A stretch of 64,000 bases of DNA from Rhipicephalus microplus. Taxonomy: Eukaryota; Arthropoda; Arachnida; Ixodida; Ixodidae. Under the pieces are notes generated by a model that ran no database searches, had not been told where the DNA came from, and saw only the letters and a list, made by a program, of their open reading frames with translations. This document shows, piece by piece, positions 42,341 through 53,333 of this stretch (position 1 is its first letter; each line of letters begins with the position of its first letter). The position numbers were made by a program, and so were the translations under genes. Location: positions 281,851,776 through 281,915,775 of the forward strand of contig NC_134710.1 in NCBI RefSeq assembly GCF_043290135.1, read 5' to 3'.

Positions 42341-43225
42341 CACCACGTACGACGGTTCACGACACGTGGTGCGAACAGCCATAAGTGCTCAGGCTCCGCC
42401 CACATACGACCCCTCAGCTTGCACACTCGGAAGACATCTATCCTCTTTATTAAGCGCAAAATAAAGAAGCTCACGCAGCTATGCCTCGTGATGTAATAAC
42501 ATTGCCAACAAGGCTACGCCTTCGCAAGCAACAGACATCGAACAGCTAGCCCACATGCATTACCGACTCCGAGCGGCCTAGCACGGCCGACGTACTAGGT
42601 AGCGCCGCTCTCTTTCCCACGTGAGCTCATTGTCGAGCGATTCTTTTTACCAACACGATAAAAACTCATACACCTATACGACGCTTTCACAGGTGCAACT
42701 GGTTTATTCGGCGGCCTCGATGTAAAAAGCAAAGGCGGGAACGAAACGGGCTGGTTTGCCGACACTGCCGGTGCCACTGTTTATTTACCTGCAAAACAGG
42801 CTTCCATCACGGCTCGACATCTCATCGTTGGCTCGGAAACGGGCATTGCCTTGCAGCAATAGCACACTTGAAGCATCACTTAATTCAATCACTAGTTATG
42901 TTAAGCCATAAACTGTTTATCCAATGTTTTTGATGCCACCGGCAACGGCGATATCCAAAAATACAAGGGAGACGGGAGTGGCGAGGCAGAAACTTGAGAC
43001 AGGCGCCAACCAGTCACCCCTTTGCGCGCTCTAGCGCTACCATTGGATGCGGCCGCCGGACCGGCGCGGCTGCCGTGCGGTTACATTCAGCAAGTTGTAT
43101 GCTCGTGCGGCGTGCGAATCGTCACCGCACGCTGTTGTATCCTCTTGGACGCCTGTCAGATGCGGCTGTTGGCACGAACAGCCGCACGGCAAATCGCATA
43201 CGAATTCGCACCATGTGTCTGCCAA
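42341..43225 (+). repeat. ~0.9 kb tandem unit 2
   Basis: Head-to-tail copy of unit 1 at a period of 899 bases. It ends at CACCATGTGTCTGCC, where the CGCTCATGGTGCGATTCGGC ending of unit 1 is replaced by the palindrome arm. Confidence 0.9.
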
Positions 43226-44792
43226 GTGACGTCACGCTGCTAGTGGCGCCATTTCCCTGTAGCCGCTGCCATCACCCGTGATCCAGGCCAGTTCAAGCGA
43301 GTCGATGGAGCGGTGTGAGCGTAAATTCACTGACATCGCCGACGGCTGCGGCGTGACAAACATAGACTACATTTCCGTGGTGACGTGATATTAATCCGAA
43401 TTGAATAAAGTGTTGTTTAAAATGTGCCATTTCCGCCCGACAACAACCGTTTTGAAACCGTTAGTGATGCCGGAGATCGTGAGCAGCTATGAAAGGTCGT
43501 TTCGCAGGTAAACTCGGCTACCGGTGTTTCTGTGCTGGCTCGCTTCGCTTCCACCTTTGCTCTTCATATCGATGGCATTGAGAAAGCAATAGCGTATACA
43601 AACGCATTACATACGAGTGCAAAGTTAACAGTGTTGGCGAAAACAAGTGCTTGATGGCGAGCTCGCGTAAGAATGGCGTAGGGGACGGTCGGCGCTTGCC
43701 ATGCAGGCCTACGTGTCCAAGTCGCGAATAATCAGCTGTTACCGCTGTTGCGACGGGCTTGTCGTTCACGAAGACGTTCTATTCATTATTTTTTTTTATG
43801 GAAGGAAGCATGGCTGTGCAATGTTGTGTGTTTTGAGCTTCATTACGAGGACACAAAGTCGTCCGACCATGTATGCTGAGGCGCCGCGGGGGGGGGGGGG
43901 GGAGGTAGAGCCTGCCGCTCCTAGGTCCTTCACCCTCGTGTGTCCCTAAACGTCGCATGCGGCACGCTCCACAATGCGACACCGCATGCCGCACCGCACA
44001 GAAAATCGCACGTCTGTCAAAGCGCGAGACAGACGTGCAATTTTCTTGCGATGCGGCGTGCCGCATGTTACGTTTCGGGACACGCAGGGGCGAAGAAGCT
44101 ATCAGCGGCAGGCTCTACCCCCACGCGGCGCCTCAGCATGCACGATCGGATGAATTTGTGTCGTCGTATTGAAGCTCAAAACAAACAACAACGTAAAGCC
44201 ACGCTTCATTTCATAAAAACTAATTATTAAAACGCATTCGTGGACGACAAGCACATCGCAACAGCGGCCACAGCTGATTATTCACGACTCCGACAAGTAG
44301 TCCTAGCATGGCGGGTGCCGGCCGTCACCTACGCCGTTCACACACGAGCTTATTACCGAGAGCTTGTTTTTGACAACAATATTAAGCTCTGCACTCGTTG
44401 CACTAAAATGTAATGCGTTAGCAACGCTATTACTTTCTCGATGCCATCGATGTGAAGAGCAAAGTTGAAGCGAAGCGAGCTAGCGCAGAGACGCCGGTAG
44501 CCGTGTTTACTTGCGAAATGACTTTGCGTCTCAGCAAATTATCTCCGATCTCGCTAACGGTTTCAAAACGGGCGTTGCCGTGCAGAAATGGTACACTTCA
44601 AACATCAATTTATTCAATCCGGAATAATAACACGTAACCAGGGAAATGTACTCGATGTTTGTCACGCCGCCGCAGTCGGCGATGTCAGCGAATTTACGCT
44701 CACACCGCTCCATCGACTCGCTTGAACTGGCCTGAATCACGGGTGATGGCAGCGGCTACAGGGAGATGGCGCCAGTTGCGGCTTGACGCCAC
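43226..44792. repeat. 1.57 kb palindrome, arms ~765-790 bp
   Basis: Left arm 43226-44018 and right arm 44028-44792 are inverted copies: GCGCCATTTCCCTGTAGCCG / (reversed) GCGCCATCTCCCTGTAGCCG outside, CCATCGACTCGCTTGAACTG and its complement, and at the centre GCACGTCTGTC (44008-44018) perfectly paired with GACAGACGTGC (44028-44038) around a 9 base loop. Inner parts of the arms are diverged. The outer halves are themselves related to the 0.9 kb units (GAAGCGAGCTAGCGCAGAGA / GAAGCGGGCCGGTTCGCCGA region). Confidence 0.88.
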
Positions 44793-45002
44793 TCGTCTGC
44801 TCGTGCTGTGATTGGCTGCTGCCATGTGGCGGTGCGATGTGGCGACAAAAATATTTGGCCGGTTTCATCCTTGTCGCACCGGCTACCTGACAGTGCGATG
44901 TGATGATACGTCATGAAACGTCACGAAATGTCGCCACTCCGGCTGCCGCATCGTCGCACCGCACGCCACATCGCACGGAAAATCGCACCATCTGTGCGAA
45001 AA

Positions 45003-45170
45003 ACGCAGCGCTTCCAGAATACAATTTGACAATTTTCTCGCGCAGAACATCAAATAAACGTTTTGCTGACTCTTCCTGAAGCCATACTATCGTCTTTCGA
45101 CGACATTTGGAATGAAAATGCAGATACTGGGCCGATTTGTTTTCTCGCCATCTTAAAAGAAGACATTAGG
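45003..45170 (+). repeat. Dispersed GACGATAGTC repeat, right half (copy D)
   Basis: AACGCAGCGCTTCCAGAATA, TTCTCGCGCAGAACATC, CATACTATCGTCTTTCGACG and GGGCCGATTTGTTTTC match the right half of copies B and C. Confidence 0.8.
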
Positions 45171-45228
45171 ATATTTGTCGTTTGCTTTCATTTAGCAACA
45201 CCTAGTGCTCGAGAAGAGGATTTTTGCG

Positions 45229-45623
45229 CTGAGTTCAATAGAGAAGAAGGCTTACTAAAAGCCTTTGTTTAAACCTTCGGTATTTTGAAGTATACTTATT
45301 AGTAGGCGCCTCATTGTAGTGTAGGTTTTTGCTTCTGTGTTTTATGCGCAAGTTGATTTCAGCAGAGAAGTAGGCTGATTATAGAAGCCTCTGTTTAAAG
45401 CTTTTTTAAAAGTATACTTGTCATTACACGCATCATTGCTCTGCAGATTTTTGTTTCTCTGTTTCTTTCATATTATACGCACAAGCTGAGTTAAACGGAA
45501 AATAAGGCTGACAAAAGGCCTCTATATAAACCTTCTGTAATTTGCAGATACTTGTTAGCATGCGCATCATCACTGTAGCGTAGGTTTTTGTTTCTCTGCT
45601 TGTTTAATGTTATACGCACAGGT
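45229..45623 (+). repeat. ~130 bp tandem repeat x 3
   Basis: Units at about 45229-45352, 45353-45484 and 45485-45623, each with a GAGAAGAAGGCT-like start, AAGCCTTTGTTTAAA, TATACTT, GTAGGTTTTTGTTTCT and TATACGCACAAG. Confidence 0.85.
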
Positions 45624-45807
45624 TTGAGTTTGACTTCTGGTAATGTTGTGAGAAGAGGAAATAATTGATTACCTACTTTCATTTTTGTGTCAACCGTAGC
45701 ACCTGCGTGCTTTAAAAGCTGCGAATCTGTCTGGGAAGTGACACAAAACGTTAGGCTATTTATTTGTTTCGCACGTAGTAGGCTTGTAATGTACGGCTAG
45801 TTTTTAC

Positions 45808-45954
45808 AACAATTCTAAAAGTTATTTCGAGCGCGAACACACGACACAATCACTCTCACACGCGCACACACCAAAGCATCAAACACACACCAGCGTGTGT
45901 GCGTGTGTGAGTGATTGTGTCGTGTGTTCGCGCTCGATTTAACTTTTAATTGTT
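45808..45954. repeat. Long hairpin, ~62 bp arms
   Basis: Left arm 45808-45871 and right arm 45893-45954 pair almost perfectly, including TCGAGCGCGAACACACGACA and its complement, around a ~21 base loop (CAAAGCATCAAACACACACC). It lies just before the 3' LTR of the 9.45 kb element. Confidence 0.9.
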
Positions 45955-46249
45955 ATGGCTTTTCGACTCATTCTTTATTTTCAAGAGCGAAAGCACCAAT
46001 TGTTAATTGAGAGGGTCATTTTACCAGAAAATGTAGCCACCTGGCATTTCTCAAGGTCAGTTGAGTGTTCTGTGTTTGCGGGGCCTCAGGTCTTGCGTGG
46101 TTCGTTTCTGGCGTTTGCTAGCCATGGCACAGGTCCAGAGATGAATGCACCCTACGTCAACGTCTACAAGGAAGCAGATATACGGTATTTCTGGAGTGCT
46201 GTGGTGCTGCAACCTCTTTGAGACCAGCCTCCTGTGGCGGTGGACTGGT

Positions 46250-47116
46250 TGTTCTGATCGGCCTGCCTGGCTTGGCACGGCTTGGACGCATAATTAGTTA
46301 CGGCTGAGCCTATACCCTGACTTCCTCTGGGTCAACGCTGCCAGAGATGGGCCAAAAGCGGGCGACAACATGACTGGAGTACTTCGAATTTCGCAGTGTA
46401 ACTTTCTCCCCTCTTAATACCCTGTAAACATGCCCAACCGACTGGTGGACTAAAAAGCACAGTTTGCAGTCAAAATAGTTCAGAAAGTGGGGCCATCTGT
46501 GCGTTGCAGCAGACAATAAGCCATGTATATGGGATCAGTGTTTGGGTGCATATGCCACGTTCTTCGTCGTGCCTTTATGCCGTTTTCCACAGAATTGGCC
46601 TCCCCGCCACCCCAAACTCATTACTGCAACGGACCACACAGTTGATCTGCACATACGACCCAATGCCTTTGCATTGTGCTGTGTCGTGTAGTGTTTGCTT
46701 ATGCGCCTTCGATCGAACCTGCCGTGCCTCTTTCCCTTTTCGTGGGTTGGGAATGAGGCGGTGTTTCACCTTCTGCTTTCGGGGGCGGATGGGACAACAT
46801 TATTTCCATAGGACTGTCCTAGCATCTTTTTTTTTCCTGCAGAAAATCCTGAGAAGACCAAGGCATAAAACGCGAGCGCCGAGACGCCCCTGATAAGCTG
46901 CCGGAAGCTCCCATTTAACTTCCGTCGAGAGCTTTCATGATATTACCCCAATCATGTAGTAACACACTACCCGTGAATGTTACAAATAAACATTAACATA
47001 CAAATACATTAACATAAACATACAAATAAACTGTTAACAGCTCCGGCTACTCTAGTCGACCTCTTTTCGAGACTCTGGCTGGCTCCGATTCTATGGGCAG
47101 GCCCCCGACTACATCA
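46250..47116 (+). repeat. 3' LTR
   Basis: Collinear with the 5' LTR: CAGTCAAAATAGTTCAGAAAG, GAATGAGGCGGTGTTTCACC, AAAACGCGAGCGCCGAGACG, ACTGTTAACAGCTCCGGCTA, and the end CCCCGACTACATCA. It has a small ACATTAACATA-type duplication (46985-47025) around its AATAAA signal. Confidence 0.82.
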
Positions 47117-47639
47117 CATGAATAATGAAGCGTTTTAGAACCGCAAAGGAACAACCAGGTGTGACACAAAGCGAATTGCGCAACGAGTGAGTTGTGCAAT
47201 GCTTCAACCCATTACAAAAGCTTGTTCTTCGTCACCTAATTACTGCTGCGCATATCCACTTAAGGCTTAATTCTTGATGGTCGTCATCCACTGCATAAAG
47301 AAAATTCACAAAATTCTTAAGAAGTACCTAGCGGATACCACGCGTCTCCGAAGGATGACGAAAGATAGCACAGGAAAAAACGGCCTAATACACAAAAATT
47401 ATGAATATATATGCCGTAGTGGGTGCCCAAGAAGTGTATTTGTAGCAGCTATACCCAAAGAGTGTTTAGAAAAGGTTCTAAAAGGCCACTCTTCCAGCTT
47501 TCACTGTGACTGTGCTGCGCGTTTCACACATGTCTGGTAGTTTTTTTTTTTTTTTTTAAAGAGCATCTACGTCAGGGAGATATACACCCATTGGGGTATA
47601 GATTGATCACCTTCCTGATCACCCTGAGTCGGCCTACTA
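47117..47639. other. Unannotated interval
   Basis: An 88-codon frame at 47274-47540 (ending CDCAARFTHVW) has no recognisable domain; a T15 run follows it. Confidence 0.45.
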
Positions 47640-48250
47640 GTTTCATTCCATTTCGTGCTTCCGTGTGGTCCAACGACAATTAGCCGCAATTCAACATACA
47701 TGCAAACCCAACGCTTTTCTCGTGAACAAGAAATTGACTGAGCTGCAGCTCAACAAACGTTTGTCTCTTCTTACAGCGTTTCACCAGCGCGTGTGTCCCT
47801 TACCGTCCAATATCTTAATGTTTAGTACTTTCATCTCAAAACATCTGAGTAGCTTGTGGGTGAAATCTAAACGACGGATTGTCATCTTAAACAAAACAAC
47901 TGTATATTCTGTAATTATATCACCACTAGTTGAGATGTGAAAACATAATAAAAGTCATCAAGGTAACTGAAAAAGGCCAGGGTCGTACATGTTCGTGCGA
48001 GACTGCAGAGCCTGGTCTCCTTTTGCCATTAACACATTCGAGAGAATTGGCGCCAGGCATGACCCAATACAGTTTCTGTCCCTCTGAACAAAAACTGGTG
48101 CCCTCAATTCCGCGAGCACCAACTCACGGTACAGGAGCAGCAAGTCCGGAAACGCACTGGTACAGCCTTGTACTCATTTTTAAATCGAATAAGACAGTAA
48201 ATGTCGATGCAATCCTGTACCGTTGCAATGACTTCAGTTTGTTGAATGTG
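47640..48250 (-). pseudogene. Reverse-transcriptase remnant (Penelope-like?)
   Basis: On the minus strand, a frame near 48140-47990 reads CIGSCLAPILSNVLMAKGDQ and, after a one-base frame change, FFSYLDDFYYVF near 47965-47930. A GS-x-APxLS block followed ~25-30 residues later by an F-x-Y-x-DD box is the palm of a reverse transcriptase. The IGS(C/A)xAPxLS wording is closest to Penelope-like or related elements without PQGS. Only the palm is recognisable; flanks are decayed and frameshifted, so it is inactive. Family assignment is tentative. Confidence 0.5.
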
Positions 48251-48944
48251 TGATATGACACGTGTTTGACGTTTACAGTTACGTCCGTAACCAGCCGTAC
48301 AATCTTCAGCAATTCGGTGCTACCATAGGGTTGCTTACACACAAAAGCTCTTCCCCCGGGATTCGTTCTAACATACATTTGAAGTATGTGGCTCGAACGT
48401 TCTACCAGGTACTTATATCTTCGACAATCATCCGGTGTATTATGTAAATGAATTAAGTGTATGCCTTATTGTGTCTGACTTTGATGGCACTCAAACAGCG
48501 TGTCGCAACTATTTTCATGTTGACACTAAAGTGTCACAAAATTTGAACAAAACTGATCACACAACACAATTAAATTTTCAATGCCTGCCTGGAAAGTCCC
48601 CCTTTATATTAGCATATGCGCCCTTAGAGTTTTAAATTTGAGTCCATGGTACTAAAGTCATTTTGCCTCAATGTTTGTTTTGAAAAATACGTGTCTGGTT
48701 TGCCGTATGCGCTTGGTATTTCATGCATAATCTTGATTTTTGCTCCCCACCCATTTGTCTTTTTTTATTTTTAGTGGACCGGCGGTGAGTGATGTCAATC
48801 AGGCACTTCGGGTGCCCATACATTTCGTTGATGCGCATGAAAATACACAGTGTCCTAGGAGTATAATTAATATTTGATTGATGCACTCAACAAAATATTC
48901 TTATTTCCTTACCTCCAGCTATTGTTACTCTTCTTGAAACGCAG
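48251..48944. other. Unannotated interval, probable intron
   Basis: AT-rich. A possible small exon 48282-48408 (acceptor GACGTTTACAG, donor CAG|GTACTT, open frame YVRNQPYNLQQFG...) was noted but may be TE-derived. It would lie upstream of the 48945 exon. Confidence 0.35.
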
Positions 48945-49124
48945 GACGAAGAAGCAGGTCTCTCACGCGACAAATCCTGTGCAGCGGCTGCACTGAAGCC
49001 TGGGCGCTTGGCTCCATTGAAAGCTCCACCATCTACAATTTTCCTTGAAGACACGGCTGCCTCGAACGAAGCAGTGGCGCAGTCGCAACATTTCCACGCT
49101 TGTGGTGTCGCTGTTCACATCTAG
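48945..49124 (+). CDS. Probable terminal coding exon, 59 codons
   Basis: An acceptor with a good pyrimidine tract (TGTTACTCTTCTTGAAACGCAG) ends at 48944 and is followed in phase 0 by 59 open codons and TAG at 49122-49124. Codon use is GC-rich and protein-like, unlike flanking DNA. The peptide begins DEEAGLSRDKSCAAAALKPG, continues RLAPLKAPPSTIFLED and ends FHACGVAVHI. It has no ATG, so it must be spliced to an upstream exon. The proline/lysine-rich then acidic middle looks like a flexible C-terminal tail; I recognise no domain and assign no function. AATAAA at about 49712 could serve as poly(A) signal. It could be internal if a weak GT inside is used. Confidence 0.45.
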   Translation, partial: DEEAGLSRDKSCAAAALKPGRLAPLKAPPSTIFLEDTAASNEAVAQSQHFHACGVAVHI

Positions 49125-52100
49125 GAGCTATGATGTTTAGATCATCTTCGAATCCATATCCCCGTTTACATGTATGTGACAAGTCACGCGTGGCATCACA
49201 TTTCTATGAAGTAACAAAATATTGGTAAGCTATATGTTAGTAATCCGCTTGGAAGACACAATGTACTAAAGGGTCCGTAAACAACCCAGAGGTCGAAGGT
49301 CAGTTGTGGTGGAGAAATTGTGCACGAGTGTATGATGAACACGGCGTTGAAAAATTTTTCCAAACGGTGCAGTAATAGCGGAATTAGACGCGCTTTTATA
49401 TCGAAACCTTGACGACTACGCCTTTCACTTTCTCTTGCTCTTCCCTCCGCTGGTGTCCTCTCCCACGCCGCTTTGCCCTCTCGCCGAGCGTCCCTTCCAT
49501 GCTCCCCCCAATCTCGTGTGGCAAACGTGATATTTGACACGCTGCTTGAGACACCACCTACTTTCGGTTGCCGCGAATCCGGTCTTTGAGATCCGGAGTT
49601 CCCGCCGAAATCTTGGAGCTAGCACTCGGAGTGTGCCAAACGTGATCTGCGAGAGTAACACGTGAATGCCCCGCGTGAGGTCTCTCCGGAAGTTTTTTTA
49701 TTAATACGTCAATAAACCGGTACCGGAAACGATTTTTTTTTCTGCTTCGACATTTCACTGACAACTGTGTCGCCACTTCAAAGCACGCATTTCGACAACG
49801 AAGTCTCGCGGAAAGCAGGGCTACAGCTTTTCAATTTTAGGAATGTAAACAAGACCAGAGGGTTACTAGACCACCTCGAAAAACGCTGAGGGTGACCCAG
49901 CTGCACGACTGTACTGATAATGACGGCAACTCATTCTCAGAGTTCCGGCGAAATTCGTCTCTTCAAGACGGAGCACGCGGAACGCTCCTTCGCAGAGTGG
50001 ATTGCTCCGAATCCACTAGTGAAAAATGGGAACTTGCTCCAAATCTACCAGCGAAACGCGGATTGTCAGCGTTTCGCTGTACTTTAACATAATTGCTGAA
50101 AAAGATTGCTAAATGAACTGTAAATAACTGTAACTGTAACTGTAGATACGCTTGACAAGTGGAATTCGCCATCAGTTGCGTTGTAGTTGCGTGCTTGATG
50201 GCGAACCGTGGCTGCTGTAATCGTGCCAGTATGAATCCTGCGTTGCACGCACGCCTTCAAAGGACCGCCAACGCGATGAACTCATACGAGGATACGCCGT
50301 GCCCTGTACGTGTTGCAAGCACGTGGGCAATATTGGTGAAAAAAAATAAGCAGCGTGGACAGCTGCTTGCAGACTGACCGGAAGTTGCAGGCTCTTGCTT
50401 TGGCTCGGCGCGACAGAGATGTAGCACAGCGCGTTACGCGGAGGCCCAAAAGGACCGGAAAGAAGGAGGGATTGTTTCTTCGAATTTGTGGCGCGCCGGG
50501 GGCTTGTAGCACTGCCACGTGTAGAATTGTTAATCGCTATGAGATTCCTCACACGATTCACGCATTTACTTTAAATGCTTAAAAAATATAGGAGGTGGTT
50601 TACGGGCGCTTTGATGCGCCTGCAAGGGTATATCAGCACGGGTAAGTCGTCTCACCAGTGGGGCGGCTGCCAGCTTGTGCGCTCCTCCACTCTTCAGCAA
50701 TAAGCACTCACCATTTGCTCCAGCTAAAGAGGTCCCGACAATACGAGACAGCGTGCGCACCGAGTATCTCATAGTATCGCTTAGAAGCGCCATGCAGGAT
50801 AGGCCGAGCTTCGCTCGAGTTTTGCGAAACTCTGAATATTCTAGAACTCTGGTCACACCCCCTTATGAATAAGCCAACAGTACGAAAAATTGAAATCCAC
50901 CCCTCAGCACGCTGCGTTTCGTAGGTTACGGTGGAACCAGTCATCGCGTCAAGGATGGTTGAATGAGTTGGGCAGTGTTTTCAAACCAGACGCATCTTGT
51001 TTCATTTGTTTGTCGTTCCACTGTGTGCAGAAGAAAACTCACGGTATAGAAGTGTGAGAAAATTTTGTGACCATATTTTTCAGAGGCACAGGATGTTTAA
51101 ATCAATTTTGAAGTTTTAAATGTCTGCACAAAATTTTTTTACAGAATAATCAGCATGGTGTTCTCCGATATCAGTTCCGACCAAGCGTCTTACAGCATCG
51201 TGGTCGCAGCTAAACCCGAGAATCCGTGTTAATCTTCCTGGTCACCCTGTACATTCTAGCGCGCTGCTCGGCCGGTGAGCGTCGTCTTTGTTGTCATGGC
51301 TTAGTGTCCGAGCACGTGCAGCTGGCTAAATAGCTACTTGGCTGGACGGTATACGTGGCTAGTTAGGCCAGGCCAGGACATGCTATGACCAAGCTGATTA
51401 CGTCAACTGATGGTAAGGCCTAGGTTAGAACGCCAGCTCTAAAAAAGACCGTGCTAATGAAGGCATGTAAAGCTAAAACTGGGCCAACCAAAGCATGTGA
51501 GTTGATGAGCTATGCTATTTAGCGCGACGTTATTTAAAATCACGCTAAGTAAAACCATGCTAATTAGCCCTTACTAATATAATGACAATTGTTATCTCGC
51601 TATACCATGATTACACTTAATAGCTCCATACTGATCATTCCCTTTCTGATTGAGCCCAAAATATTTGAATTTAACTTGAAGACTTACCAATGAACACAAG
51701 GCAGCTCAGTGTAAGGGTCGTTAAGAATCAGTAAATTAGTATAGTAAAAAAAGATAGAGTTGATATCGTCTTCACTTTAAAGTTAACCATGCTCATGAGC
51801 AGACGAAAAACTTGAAAAGCTGCAAGAAGCTAGGTTATGAAAAGCATCTCTATGCCTTCAGCCTTGACCGAGTACTATACTCAGCAAAATATTTTATGTG
51901 AAAAGAAGCTGCCGCTTAGCGTTCACGGCATCAAACGATTGGCAGTCAAACCAGCACCATGACAGTCAAGAGTTTAACTGGTGCCTTCTCAGAATCAACA
52001 AGTTTGTATTGGAGCTCACGCGTGAATCAGTTTGTTTCACAGACGCCCGCGGTGAAGATTGGATATGCCCACCACGTTGGCTTTTGCCGAGTAGCAGTAC

Positions 52101-53283
52101 TCACGTCGAGCGGCAGGATCAATCTATCAGCTTTATCGCACAGACTATGCACACACGCGCGTATAGGAGTAAAAGTGATATCACTACGAAGCTACGATGT
52201 CTTGCATTGAATTCCACCGTGTTCACAGCATATCCAATCACAGCAGCATTGCCGCCATGACGCAAGTGCCCCTGGTGGTGACCTGTCCTTATGTTTATCC
52301 GCAATATTTTGATAGAAGCAAAACGCACAGCATTCCAGTGGTACGTGTTCACTTTTGCTGTTTGGAAAGTGGAAATTTTCATGCTGCAAGTGGAACGAAA
52401 GAACCTGTTAGAAAGCGGACATACGCCCAATAACAGGTCTGTGGGACGAAGGGTGCGTTAAGTTATCAAAGAGATAGCACGCCAATCACGCTGCCGTCGC
52501 TGCACTGTTAAATGTTGATAGAATGGTGGCACTGAGATGTTCGCACTGGGTGTTTTTTTGGTAACCGCCGAAAATGCTATACATGCCTGTCCAAGACCTT
52601 GTGCGTTCCTGTAGCCATTTCGTTCACCACTGCTATCACACGATTCCCAATGTCTTCCTGCCATGTCCGCCGAAAAGCCAGCTCGGAGCCAACTCGTCTG
52701 CCCGAAAAGCTCAGGCCATCATGCATAGCACCCCTGATGAGCAACAGAAAGCATGGTAGACTACTCATGCATTCATGTAAATGCTTCTTCTAAGGTGGCA
52801 TCAGTGCCGATCAGGCTCCTCTCTTCCAGGTGGCTGCCTTTGATCACACCTTTTCAGTTACTTACTATATCGTAGTTTTGAAGCATATTTCTAACTCTAT
52901 AGTTAGGGGAGCTCCATCGTCAGACGTTGAGCGAGCGTTTTTTTTACAAACTGCAAGCCTATGCCAATAATAAAAAGTTTTATTAACAAATCAAATATTT
53001 AATTGAAGTGGAACCGAACAAACGATGACATGTATATTTGAGTTTCTTTTGAATAGAATGCGAATACGGCACATAACCTTGCAGGCCTATTGATGGCTGA
53101 ACAAGCAATGCATTTATTTCTTTTGATCATGCTTACTATGTAAGTGTATTAAAAGCATGAAAACATATAGTCAAAAATTCTGCGTCCTTCAGGAGGTCGA
53201 AGTGTTCAGGTTGAACAGGAAAGTCATCAGAGTTCGAAAGTATTCTGCAATAGCCTTCGGTACATGATTTCTTTCGGTGCCAT
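49125..53283. other. Largely unannotated interval
   Basis: Holds the presumed 3' UTR of the 48945 exon (to ~49720), a GC-richer stretch at 49400-50540 with overlapping domain-free frames on both strands, and AT-rich DNA beyond. A CACCCTGTACA motif near 51243 resembles a DNA-transposon end but has no partner. No gene is supported. Confidence 0.45.
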
Positions 53284-53333
53284 CAAAATGAGCTGCAAAA
53301 GTGTGCTCAGGCACACTTTTGCAGCTCATTTTG
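53284..53333. repeat. Perfect 23 bp hairpin, 4 nt loop
   Basis: CAAAATGAGCTGCAAAAGTG... (53284-53306) pairs without mismatch with 53311-53333 around TCAG. Flanking bases do not extend the stem, so the hairpin (50 nt) is shorter than a usual pre-miRNA and lacks bulges. Confidence 0.95.

Larger units (their letters stand above)
40969..45002. repeat. ~4.0 kb block of tandem units and palindrome inside copy D
   Basis: Replaces about 100 bases of the host repeat. It is built from one family of GC-rich units: two head-to-tail copies (41442-42340, 42341-43225) and two more diverged copies arranged head-to-head as a palindrome (43226-44018, 44028-44792). Border sequences on both sides are rich in short GATGCGGCGTGC/GCACGCCGCATC-like inversions (41020-41060, 44930-45000). 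No transposase, RT or gene is recognisable. Confidence 0.75.
37663..47116 (+). mobile_element. Ty3/Gypsy-type LTR retrotransposon, 9.45 kb with nested insertions
   Basis: Two collinear ~870 base LTRs (37663-38529 and 46250-47116), a primer-binding-like TGGTGGCAGCGATGGGATG two bases after the 5' LTR, gag and protease-region remnants at 38726-39560, and imperfect five-base flanks (TATGA 37658-37662, CATGA 47117-47121). The interior is interrupted from about 40537 to 45170 by another repeat. Reverse transcriptase and integrase are not recognisable, so most of pol is deleted or replaced. LTRs are visibly diverged, hence an old insertion. Confidence 0.82.

Noticed and set aside
43886..43903. G-homopolymer of ~15 bases as a G-quadruplex candidate
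   Set aside because: Simple homopolymer; no flanking G-tract pattern and possibly length-unstable in assembly.
51236..51254. CACCCTGTACA motif resembling a DNA-transposon end
   Set aside because: No inverted partner within the surrounding few kilobases.
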